Program-made: the position numbers and the translations under genes
Part shown: one piece after another, positions 1-5,924 of the stretch
Numbering within the stretch: position 1 is the first letter of the stretch
How the letters are laid out: every line of letters begins with the position of its first letter
The notes under the pieces: generated by a model
Database searches by the model: none
What the model saw: only the letters and a program-made list of their open reading frames with translations
What the model was told of the DNA's origin: nothing
DNA from: Pseudobutyrivibrio sp.
GTDB taxonomy: Bacteria > Bacillota > Clostridia > Lachnospirales > Lachnospiraceae
DNA length: 7,537 bases
Direction: 5' to 3'
NCBI GenBank assembly: GCA_017557715.1
Contig: JAFYYE010000285.1
Span: 1 to 7,537, forward strand

Positions 1-918
1 AAGAGCGCATCAGAGCTCATCGGAAACACACCACTTGTTGAAGTTACAAACATTGAAAAGGAGCTCGGCCTCGAGGCTAAGGTTTTAGTTAAGCTCGAGT
101 ACTTTAATCCAGCAGGATCAGTAAAGGATAGAGTAGCTCTTGCAATGATCGAAGATGCTGAAGCAAAGGGTCAGCTTAAGGAAGGTTCAGTAATCATCGA
201 GCCTACATCAGGAAACACAGGTATCGGTCTTGCAGCTATCGCAGCAGCAAAGGGATACAGAGCTATCCTTACAATGCCTGAGACAATGTCAGTAGAGCGT
301 AGAAACATCCTTAAGGCATACGGCGCAGAAATCGTTCTTACAGAAGGCGCAAAGGGTATGAAGGGTGCTATCGCAAAGGCTGAGGAGCTTGCAGCAGAAA
401 TCGAAGGAAGCTGGATTCCAGGTCAGTTCGTAAACCCTGCAAACTCATATGCACACAGAACAACAACAGGTCCAGAAATCTGGAAGGATACAGACGGAAA
501 TGTAGATATCTTTATCGCTGGTGTTGGTACAGGCGGAACTGTTACAGGTGTTGGCGAGTACCTTAAGAGCCAAAATCCAAATGTAAAGGTTGTAGCTTTA
601 GAGCCAAAGGATTCTCCAGTTCTTTCTGAGGGCCGTGCAGGTGCTCACAAGATTCAGGGTATCGGCGCTGGTTTCGTACCAGATGTTCTTAACACAAAGA
701 TTTACGACGAGATTTTCGTAGCAGATAGCAACGATGCTTTCGCAGCAGCAAAGCTTCTTGCAAAGAAGGAAGGTATCTCAGTAGGTATCTCTTCAGGTGC
801 AGCTCTTCACGGAGCAATCGAGCTTGCTAAGAAGCCAGAGAACAAGGGTAAGACAATCGTAGCTCTTCTTCCTGATTCAGGCGATCGCTACTACTCAACT
901 CCACTATTTACAGAATAA
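1..918 (+). CDS. cysK: Cysteine synthase A (O-acetylserine sulfhydrylase), 5' end cut by window edge
   Basis: This PLP enzyme makes L-cysteine from O-acetylserine and sulfide in the cytoplasm, the last step of cysteine synthesis. The frame is open from base 1 and gives 305 visible residues. The family usually has about 305-310, so only a handful of N-terminal residues are missing. Visible hallmarks are SELIGNTPLV near the start, the PLP-binding lysine in NPAGSVKDR (visible residue 42), the substrate loop TSGNTG (69-74), the phosphate-binding glycine loop GTGGT (176-180), HKIQGIGAGF (about 216-225), which is typical of the A-type enzyme, and PDSGDRYYS (291-299), whose serine contacts the PLP ring. 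All key residues are present, so it should be active. Codons for Asn, Ile and Phe lean to C-ending forms, suggesting high expression. It ends at TAA and is followed 10 bases later by a strong terminator, so it is transcriptionally separate from the iron transporter gene. CysM or cystathionine beta-synthase-like assignment is less likely. Confidence 0.96.
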   Translation, partial: KSASELIGNTPLVEVTNIEKELGLEAKVLVKLEYFNPAGSVKDRVALAMIEDAEAKGQLKEGSVIIEPTSGNTGIGLAAIAAAKGYRAILTMPETMSVERRNILKAYGAEIVLTEGAKGMKGAIAKAEELAAEIEGSWIPGQFVNPANSYAHRTTTGPEIWKDTDGNVDIFIAGVGTGGTVTGVGEYLKSQNPNVKVVALEPKDSPVLSEGRAGAHKIQGIGAGFVPDVLNTKIYDEIFVADSNDAFAAAKLLAKKEGISVGISSGAALHGAIELAKKPENKGKTIVALLPDSGDRYYSTPLFTE

Positions 919-928
919 TAAATAATTC

Positions 929-962
929 GAGCCACTAGTTACAGTGCTAGTGGCTCTTTTTT
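929..962 (+). terminator. Rho-independent terminator of cysK
   Basis: A perfect 10-bp stem, GAGCCACTAG (929-938) paired with CTAGTGGCTC (947-956), encloses an 8-base loop and is followed by six T residues (957-962). It starts 10 bases after the cysK stop codon. This is a textbook intrinsic terminator and should isolate cysK from the gene downstream. Confidence 0.93.
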
Positions 963-976
963 GTCTATAATCCAAA

Positions 977-999
977 TTATTGTATGTTGTATACAATAA
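977..999. promoter_or_regulatory. Inverted repeat, candidate operator of the iron transporter gene
   Basis: TTATTGTAT (977-985) and ATACAATAA (991-999) form a perfect 9-bp inverted repeat with a 5-base spacer. Within it TTGTAT occurs twice in tandem, 7 bp apart (980-985 and 987-992), and TTGTATACAA (987-996) is itself a perfect palindrome, so there are three overlapping half-sites. The repeat sits where the -35 element of the downstream promoter would be, a good position for a repressor. It does not resemble the classical Fur box or the TTAGG-type DtxR/IdeR box that I know, so the regulator is unknown. An iron- or metal-responsive protein is only a guess from the neighbouring gene. Confidence 0.5.
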
Positions 1000-1012
1000 A
1001 CTCAAGTTAGTA

Positions 1013-1021
1013 TGATATAAT
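1013..1021 (+). promoter_or_regulatory. Extended -10 promoter of feoAB fusion gene
   Basis: TGATATAAT contains a perfect -10 hexamer TATAAT (1016-1021) preceded by the TGn extension (1013-1014). No good TTGACA-like -35 lies 16-18 bp upstream; the bases there (about 992-998) belong to the inverted repeat. Extended -10 promoters can work with a weak -35. Transcription would begin near 1028, leaving a leader of about 36 bases. Confidence 0.7.
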
Positions 1022-1050
1022 GTACGGGTTAATAAACTAACAAAGATTAG

Positions 1051-1055
1051 AGGAG
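1051..1055 (+). promoter_or_regulatory. Ribosome binding site that fixes the TTG start of feoB
   Basis: AGGAG (1051-1055) lies 8 bases before the TTG at 1064. The first in-frame ATG is 29 codons further on, inside the FeoA domain, and an in-frame stop (TGA at 1013) lies upstream. The TTG is therefore the best-supported start. Confidence 0.85.
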
Positions 1056-1063
1056 TCAATATA

Positions 1064-3424
1064 TTGAATTTAAGTAAACTTGAAATTGGAAAGACAGCTA
1101 CAGTCACGGCTGTTGGCGGAAGCGGTGCCTTAAGGCAGCACTTTTTGGATATGGGTATCATCCCCGGTTCGGATGTGTCCATGATTAAGTATGCTCCAAT
1201 GGGAGATCCAATTGAGCTTCGTATTTCAGGATACGAGCTTACTATAAGACTGGCTGATGCAAAACAAATAGAGATAGAAAATATCAGAAATACTTCTGAG
1301 GTAGAGAAGAATCAGAAGAAACATGCAAAAGATATCCCTCATCCTGCACTTGGTGAGGAAGCACAGACCCACGACTATGAGGTGGAACACAAGGGAAAAG
1401 AAGTTAATACTGGCAAGCTTACTTTTGCCCTTGTGGGAAATCAGAACTGTGGAAAGACTACACTTTTTAATCAGCTTACCGGAGCTAATCAGCACGTAGG
1501 TAATTTCCCTGGAGTTACGGTAGATAGAAAGAGTGGTTCTATTAAGGGTTATCCTAATACTGAGGTTGTGGATTTACCTGGTATTTATTCTATGAGCCCA
1601 TATACTAGCGAGGAGGTTGTATCTCGTCGCTTTGTATTAGAGGAAAAGCCATCAGCTATTATTAATATAGTTGATGCTACAAATATTGAGAGAAACCTGT
1701 ATCTTACAATGCAGCTTCTTGAGCTGGAGATTCCTACAATTCTCGCTCTTAATATGATGGATGAGATGGCAGGAAATGGTGGCTCGGTTCTTATTAATGA
1801 GCTGGAAGATTTACTTCAGATTCCAGTTGTTCCAATTTCTGCATCTAAGAATGAAGGTATTGAAGAGCTTGTTTCTCATGCTATTCATATTGCAAAATAT
1901 AATGAAAAGCCAGGTCGCACAGATTTCTGCGGCAAGGAAGACCATAATGGAGCAGTTCACCGTGCTATTCATGGTGTTATGAGCTTAATTGAAGATCATG
2001 CAGAAAAGGCTGATATTCCTATTAGATTTGCAGCTACTAAGCTTCTTGAGGGAGATTCTCTTGTTACAAAGGCTCTTGCCCTTGATGAAAATGAGGCAGA
2101 TACTTTGGAGAAGATTATTCTTCAAATGGAAAAGGAGAGAGGTCTTGATAGAGCAGCTGCCATGGCTGATATGCGATTTACATTTATAAATCGTATATGC
2201 GAAGAGACAATTATCAAGCCTAAGGAAAGCAAGGAGCATATCAGAAGTAGAAATCTTGATAAATTCTTTACTGGTAAGTGGACAGCTATTCCTGCATTTA
2301 TAGGAATTATGGCTCTTGTATTTTATCTTACCTTTAATGTGGTAGGTGCTTTCTTACAGGGTGTTTTGGAAACAATTATCGGTGCTATTACTGATTCCGT
2401 TGACAATGTGCTTACTGCGGCTAATGTGGCAGCTCCAATTCATTCGCTGATTATAGATGCGATTTTCACAGGTGTTGGTTCAGTACTTAGCTTTGTACCA
2501 ATCATTGTTGTACTTTATTTCTTCTTATCAATGCTTGAGGATAGTGGATACATGGCACGAGTTGCTTTCGTAATGGATAAGCTTCTTAGACGCATTGGTC
2601 TTTCTGGTCGAAGCATTGTGCCAATGCTTATTGGCTTCGGATGTTCAGTGCCAGCTATTATGTCTACACGAACACTGCCATCTGATAGAGATAGAAAGAT
2701 GACACAGCTTCTCATTCCTTTTATGAGCTGTAGCGCTAAGATGCCAATTTATGCATTCTTTGCAGCTGCATTCTTCCCAGAGAAGGCTGCTCTCGTGATG
2801 GTTGGTCTTTATGTAATAGGAATAGTTGTGGCTGTAATTGTAGCCCTCTGCACAAAGAATACTTTGTTTAAGGGTGAGGCAGTTCCTTTTGTCATGGAGC
2901 TTCCAAACTACAGATTACCTGGTCTTAAGAATGTATTGATGCTTATGTGGGATAAGGCTAAAGACTTTATTCAGAGAGCCTTCACTGTAATCTTCCTTGG
3001 AACAATTGCAGTATGGTTCTTACAGAACTTCAACTTCTATTTCCACATGGTAGAGTCTTCAGAGGATAGTATTTTGGCTGCACTTGCAGGTGTCCTTGCA
3101 CCAATCTTTATTCCACTTGGATTTGGAAATTGGAAGACAGTGACATCACTTATTTCAGGATTCCTCGCAAAGGAAAGTGTAGTTTCAATGATTACTGTAC
3201 TTTATGGTGGAGCAGAAGGTTTGCAGGCAGAGCTTACACCACTTACAGTATTTGTATTCTTGATTTTCTGTTTGCTTTACACTCCTTGTGTAGCAGCTAT
3301 TGCAGCTGAAAAGAGAGAAGCAGGACGTAGAGCTGCTCTTAAGATGGTAATATTCCAGTGCGCAGTGGCATGGATAGTGGCATTCTTAGTTAGAGCAATT
3401 GGACTTGCCTTAGGTTTAGGTTAG
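1064..3424 (+). CDS. feoB: Ferrous iron transporter, FeoA-FeoB single-chain fusion
   Basis: This inner-membrane Fe(II) uptake protein couples a G-protein domain to a membrane pore. It has 786 residues. Residues 1-75 form a FeoA SH3-like domain (LSKLEIGKTATV, then LDMGIIPGSDV), followed by a charged linker (about 76-117). The G domain carries G1 GNQNCGKT (125-132), G2 around GVTV (150-153), G3 DLPG (170-173), G4 NMMD (230-233) and G5 SAS (259-261). A helical region (about 290-400) leads to the membrane part from about 409. That part holds the gate motifs GFGCSVPA (524-531, Cys527) and CSAKMPIY (556-563), and the C-terminal LLYTPCVAAIAAEKR (737-751, Cys742). All GTPase and pore motifs look intact. 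FeoA is usually a separate small gene; here it is joined in frame. The gene is flanked by terminator-like hairpins, so it is probably monocistronic, and no FeoC is seen. Codons are more A/T-ending than in cysK. Manganese transport is an unlikely alternative. Confidence 0.95.
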   Translation: MNLSKLEIGKTATVTAVGGSGALRQHFLDMGIIPGSDVSMIKYAPMGDPIELRISGYELTIRLADAKQIEIENIRNTSEVEKNQKKHAKDIPHPALGEEAQTHDYEVEHKGKEVNTGKLTFALVGNQNCGKTTLFNQLTGANQHVGNFPGVTVDRKSGSIKGYPNTEVVDLPGIYSMSPYTSEEVVSRRFVLEEKPSAIINIVDATNIERNLYLTMQLLELEIPTILALNMMDEMAGNGGSVLINELEDLLQIPVVPISASKNEGIEELVSHAIHIAKYNEKPGRTDFCGKEDHNGAVHRAIHGVMSLIEDHAEKADIPIRFAATKLLEGDSLVTKALALDENEADTLEKIILQMEKERGLDRAAAMADMRFTFINRICEETIIKPKESKEHIRSRNLDKFFTGKWTAIPAFIGIMALVFYLTFNVVGAFLQGVLETIIGAITDSVDNVLTAANVAAPIHSLIIDAIFTGVGSVLSFVPIIVVLYFFLSMLEDSGYMARVAFVMDKLLRRIGLSGRSIVPMLIGFGCSVPAIMSTRTLPSDRDRKMTQLLIPFMSCSAKMPIYAFFAAAFFPEKAALVMVGLYVIGIVVAVIVALCTKNTLFKGEAVPFVMELPNYRLPGLKNVLMLMWDKAKDFIQRAFTVIFLGTIAVWFLQNFNFYFHMVESSEDSILAALAGVLAPIFIPLGFGNWKTVTSLISGFLAKESVVSMITVLYGGAEGLQAELTPLTVFVFLIFCLLYTPCVAAIAAEKREAGRRAALKMVIFQCAVAWIVAFLVRAIGLALGLG

Positions 3425-3461
3425 ATGTGTTAAACGAATAACATATATTCAATAAGATTGC

Positions 3462-3508
3462 AACAAGGGATTTTGTCGTTAAAATCGACAAAATCCCTTG
3501 TTCGTTTT
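3462..3508 (+). terminator. Long perfect stem-loop after feoB, probable terminator
   Basis: A 17-bp perfect inverted repeat (3462-3478 with 3486-3502, arms beginning AACAAGGGATTTTG) has a 7-base loop TTAAAAT. The downstream tail TTGTTCGTTTT is only partly T-rich, with four uninterrupted T residues at 3505-3508. It starts 37 bases after the feoB stop and ends just before the promoter of the sugar operon. An intrinsic terminator is the simplest reading; the long stem compensates for the weak tail. Confidence 0.75.
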
Positions 3509-3517
3509 ACACCTGAT

Positions 3518-3546
3518 TTCACAAAATGTTCACTTTTTACTATAAT
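3518..3546 (+). promoter_or_regulatory. Sigma-A-type promoter of the sugar uptake operon
   Basis: The -35 hexamer TTCACA (3518-3523, five of six to TTGACA) and -10 hexamer TATAAT (3541-3546, six of six) are separated by exactly 17 bp. Transcription should begin near 3552-3554, giving a leader of about 85 bases before the binding-protein start codon. The start point falls inside the palindromic operator, implying repression by blocking RNA polymerase. Confidence 0.85.
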
Positions 3547-3548
3547 AT

Positions 3549-3570
3549 ATATGTCAACCGGTTGACATAT
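3549..3570. promoter_or_regulatory. 22-bp perfect palindrome, LacI-family-type operator
   Basis: The half-site ATATGTCAACC (3549-3559) is mirrored perfectly by 3560-3570, with a central CCGG. An even palindrome with a central CpG and flanking TGTCAA/TTGACA arms is typical of LacI/GalR-family sugar repressor sites. It begins 3 bp after the -10 hexamer and covers the expected transcription start, so bound repressor should block initiation. It precedes a sugar ABC transporter and phosphorylase operon, matching a substrate-induced local repressor. The repressor gene is not within the window. Confidence 0.8.
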
Positions 3571-3584
3571 GATAACACACAGTG

Positions 3585-3600
3585 CTATCATCCTATCATC
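3585..3600 (+). repeat. Tandem 8-bp repeat in the leader of the sugar operon
   Basis: CTATCATC occurs twice back to back (3585-3592 and 3593-3600). The first copy's TATCAT (3586-3591) is also the inverse of ATGATA at 3569-3574, which could form a weak 6-bp hairpin in the leader RNA. It may be a slippage product; no function is evident. Confidence 0.5.
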
Positions 3601-3620
3601 AAAGCAAAACAGACCTTTTG

Positions 3621-3627
3621 AAGGAGG
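3621..3627 (+). promoter_or_regulatory. Ribosome binding site fixing the binding-protein start
   Basis: AAGGAGG (3621-3627) lies 10 bases before ATG 3638. The frame is open further upstream to an ATG at 3569, but that codon lies inside the operator palindrome, has no ribosome site, and would bury the lipoprotein signal peptide. The start is therefore 3638. Confidence 0.9.
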
Positions 3628-3637
3628 GGTAATTGAA

Positions 3638-4930
3638 ATGAAGAAGAAGTTAGTTTCATTAGTTATGGTAGCAGCTATGGCAGTGTCTATGGTTGCATGT
3701 GGTTCAGCTTCAGGCTCAGGCGATGGGGCAGCAAAGGGTGATGGCGTTTCTATCACAATCTTAAACTCTAAGACAGAGATTCAGACTCAGTTTGAAGAGA
3801 TGGCAGAAGAGTATGAGGCAAACACAGGTGTACACGTTGAGGTTTACAATGCTGATACAGATACAACAGTTGCTTCACAGGTAGCAACAAGATATGCATC
3901 AAACGATCCATACACACTTACAATGGTTGATGCAAAGGATATCTACTCACTTGCAGATGATTATGCTTATGATCTTTCAAATGAAGATTGGGCTAGCCAT
4001 ACATCAGTTGGTATCACAGTAAACAACAAGCTTGCAGGCTTCCCATTCTGTGTAGAGGCAAGAGGTATTCTTTACAACGCAGATGCAATTAAGAAGGTAA
4101 CAGGTAAGGATTTTGATCCTTCATCAGTAGCAACACTTGAAGATTTTAAGAAGCTTCTTGATGAGCTTGTAGCTGGTGGAATGGAAGCTCCAGTTGGTAT
4201 TCTTTCAGAGTACTGGTCACTTGGTGCTCACTGGTTCCCAATGGTATACGAAGAGCAGGCTGATCCAGATGCATTCGTAAACGGACTTCTTGCTGGTTCT
4301 GAAGACCTTGCTGGAAATGAGAAGTTCAACTCAATTATGGATACATTCGAGACACTTGTTAAGTACAACTACGCTAAGGGCGCTGCTTCAAATGCAGATC
4401 GTGAGGAAACATCAATGAAGTTTGCTCAGGGCGACATCGCATTTATGTTTGGTGGTAACTGGGATTGGTCAGTAATCAACCAGTATGACTACACAGAGAA
4501 CCTTGGTATGATGCCAGTTCCACAGAACACAACAGACGGCACAAACGCAAAGCTTGTTGGTGGTGGTTCTAAGTACATCTTTGTAGATAGCTCAGATGCT
4601 ACAAGCGAGGAGCAGAGACAGGCAGCTCTTGATTTCCTTAACTGGTTAGTAAGCGATGCAGAAGGTAATGCTTTCCTTACAGAGAAGTGTGCTTTAGTTC
4701 CTGCATTCGATAACATTGATGCTTCAGCACTTGATCCACTTTCACTTTCAGTTAAGTCATACGCTGATGCTGGAAACCTTGTAGCAAACTACAACTACCT
4801 TCCAGATGATCATATGACAGTAGTTGGTCAGGAGATTATGCAGAAATACCTTGATGAGGCTATTGATAGAGCAGAAGTTGCTAAGGAAGTTACAGAATAC
4901 TTCAAGACAGCTACTCCAATTGCCCACTAA
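3638..4930 (+). CDS. Sugar ABC transporter solute-binding lipoprotein (MsmE-like, extracellular family 1)
   Basis: This protein captures a carbohydrate outside the cell and delivers it to the two permeases encoded next. It has 430 residues, normal for the family. The N-terminus MKKKLVSLVMVAAMAVSMVAC is a type II signal peptide with lipobox MVAC, so Cys21 is the likely lipidated residue. A Ser/Gly-rich tether (22-36) follows. The mature part starts with a beta strand (SITILNS, 38-44) and shows the family pattern of two lobes, including FPFCVEARGILYNADAIKKVTG (135-156) and a late SKYIFVDSSD strand (311-320). Aromatic residues at Tyr192/Trp193/Trp199 and Trp275/Trp277 (GGNWDW) are plausible sugar-stacking positions, by analogy with maltose- and oligosaccharide-binding proteins. 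Codon use is enriched in C-ending Asn, Tyr and Phe codons, in keeping with high expression. The sugar cannot be read from sequence alone. The gtfA neighbour suggests sucrose or a related glucoside. Confidence 0.93.
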   Translation: MKKKLVSLVMVAAMAVSMVACGSASGSGDGAAKGDGVSITILNSKTEIQTQFEEMAEEYEANTGVHVEVYNADTDTTVASQVATRYASNDPYTLTMVDAKDIYSLADDYAYDLSNEDWASHTSVGITVNNKLAGFPFCVEARGILYNADAIKKVTGKDFDPSSVATLEDFKKLLDELVAGGMEAPVGILSEYWSLGAHWFPMVYEEQADPDAFVNGLLAGSEDLAGNEKFNSIMDTFETLVKYNYAKGAASNADREETSMKFAQGDIAFMFGGNWDWSVINQYDYTENLGMMPVPQNTTDGTNAKLVGGGSKYIFVDSSDATSEEQRQAALDFLNWLVSDAEGNAFLTEKCALVPAFDNIDASALDPLSLSVKSYADAGNLVANYNYLPDDHMTVVGQEIMQKYLDEAIDRAEVAKEVTEYFKTATPIAH

Positions 4931-4941
4931 TTATGCTGTGA

Positions 4942-4972
4942 GCGCCAGGCCATAGGCAATTAATAATGGCGC
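4942..4972 (+). other. Intercistronic stem-loop 1 after the binding-protein gene
   Basis: GCGCCA (4942-4947) pairs with TGGCGC (4967-4972) around a 19-base loop that contains a nested GCC-ATA-GGC mini-hairpin (4949-4957). An alternative pairing, GCCAT (4949-4953) with ATGGC (4966-4970), would exclude both. There is no T tract after it, so it is not a classic terminator. It may protect the 3' end of the binding-protein message. Confidence 0.45.
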
Positions 4973-4991
4973 GAACTACCTTGTTCACAAC

Positions 4992-5030
4992 GGGGCCTCA
5001 GAAAAATAAATAACTGAGGCCCTATTATTT
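4992..5030 (+). terminator. Intra-operon terminator or attenuator between binding protein and permeases
   Basis: GGGCCTCAG (4993-5001) pairs perfectly with CTGAGGCCC (5014-5022) around a 12-base A-rich loop; G4992 with T5023 can add a wobble pair. The tail TATTATTTT is T-rich but broken by A residues, suggesting partial termination. A stem-loop just after the binding-protein gene is common in ABC importer operons and lets the binding protein be made in excess over the permeases. Confidence 0.7.
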
Positions 5031-5033
5031 TGA

Positions 5034-5039
5034 AAGGTG
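5034..5039 (+). promoter_or_regulatory. Ribosome binding site choosing the first permease start
   Basis: AAGGTG (5034-5039) is the Shine-Dalgarno-like sequence. Three in-frame start codons follow or overlap it: GTG 5037, ATG 5040 and ATG 5046. Only 5046 leaves a workable 6-base spacer, and the protein then begins MKTNTLGYKF. Confidence 0.75.
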
Positions 5040-5045
5040 ATGTTT

Positions 5046-5924
5046 ATGAAAACGAATACACTGGGGTATAAATTTAGACAGTACTTACTTTTTGCAGGAG
5101 TATCTACAGTTATTTTTGCAAGCGTGGTAATCATTCCTTTTATTTATGGTCTTTATCTTACATTTACAAGTTGGGATGGAGTTTCACGCAATAAGCCATT
5201 CGTTGGCGTTGAAAATTATGTTAATGCGTTTGGAGATTCAGGATATTGGGTATCTCTTGGACGTACATTTATCTACTCAGCAATCGCTGTAGTTTTGGTA
5301 AATACAGTGGCTTTCATTATCGCTTACATGGTAACAAGCGGAATCAAAGGCCAAAATTTCTTTAGAGCAGGATTTTTCGTTCCAAACCTTATCGGCGGTA
5401 TCGTTTTAGGTTATGTTTGGAAATTCGTATTTAATAAGGCATTACTTTCACTTTCAAACACTATTGCCAGTGGAGATGCCAAATCACTCCTTGCTACAGA
5501 AACAGGTGCAATTGCAGCACTTATTATTGTTTCAGTTTGGCAGTATGCAGGCTATATGATGCTTATTTATGTGGCAGGCTTTATGAGTGTTTCAGAAGAT
5601 GTTATTGAGGCGGCTAAAATTGATGGCTGTACGGGGACACAGTCAATCATTCATATATCAATTCCACTTATGACAGCATCATTTGTACAGTGTTTATTCC
5701 TTACAATCACAAGATGCTTCATGGTATACGATGTAAACCTTTCACTGACAAACGGTGATCCATACGGAAGCTCAGCACTTGCTGCTATGCACGTATACAA
5801 CCAGGCTTTCATCAACAAGAACTATGGTACAGGACAGGCAGAGGCTCTTATCCTCTTTGTAATCTGTGCTATCATCGGTGGAATTCAAGTATACGTTGGT
5901 AAGAAAGGGGAGGTGCAGGCATAA
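5046..5924 (+). CDS. Sugar ABC transporter permease, MalF/MsmF-like (CUT1)
   Basis: This is one of two inner-membrane subunits that form the sugar channel. It has 292 residues with about six hydrophobic segments, near residues 14-36, 74-97, 107-127, 158-178, 205-225 and 266-284. The cytoplasmic EAA loop that docks the ATPase is clear: EAAKIDG (188-194) followed by ISIPLM (204-209), fitting the EAA-x3-G-x9-I-x-LP pattern with IP in place of LP. Segments such as FIYGLYLTFTSW (32-43) and VGVENYVNAF (53-62) are typical of the MalF/UgpA branch of carbohydrate permeases. The stop codon overlaps the next gene's start by one base (TAATG), so the two permeases are translationally coupled. The gene follows the intra-operon hairpin, so it may be expressed below the binding protein. 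The substrate is inferred only from neighbours. Confidence 0.93.
   Translation: MKTNTLGYKFRQYLLFAGVSTVIFASVVIIPFIYGLYLTFTSWDGVSRNKPFVGVENYVNAFGDSGYWVSLGRTFIYSAIAVVLVNTVAFIIAYMVTSGIKGQNFFRAGFFVPNLIGGIVLGYVWKFVFNKALLSLSNTIASGDAKSLLATETGAIAALIIVSVWQYAGYMMLIYVAGFMSVSEDVIEAAKIDGCTGTQSIIHISIPLMTASFVQCLFLTITRCFMVYDVNLSLTNGDPYGSSALAAMHVYNQAFINKNYGTGQAEALILFVICAIIGGIQVYVGKKGEVQA

Noticed and set aside
966..971. A second TATAAT just after the cysK terminator
   Set aside because: The -35 position would fall within the terminator stem with no match to TTGACA, and the extended -10 at 1013-1021 is a better promoter.
963..1063. Possible riboswitch or leader RNA before feoB
   Set aside because: The leader from the predicted start is only about 36 bases, too short for known metal-sensing riboswitches, and no conserved fold is visible.
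904..1182. Open frame on the - strand across the cysK terminator and feoB start
   Set aside because: It runs through a terminator, a promoter and the FeoA domain, has no recognisable domain, and is a shadow of the + strand gene.
3499..3511. Reverse-strand TGTAAAACGAACA as a catabolite (cre) site
   Set aside because: The spacing around CG does not fit the classical site, the match is one-sided, and most of it belongs to the hairpin arm and tail after feoB.
3569..3637. 23-codon N-terminal extension of the binding protein from ATG 3569
   Set aside because: The ATG is inside the operator palindrome, lacks a ribosome site, and would hide the lipoprotein signal peptide that starts at 3638.
3430..3756. 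Open frame on the - strand over the sugar operon promoter
   Set aside because: It covers the terminator, promoter and operator plus the signal peptide region of the binding protein; no ribosome site or family features.
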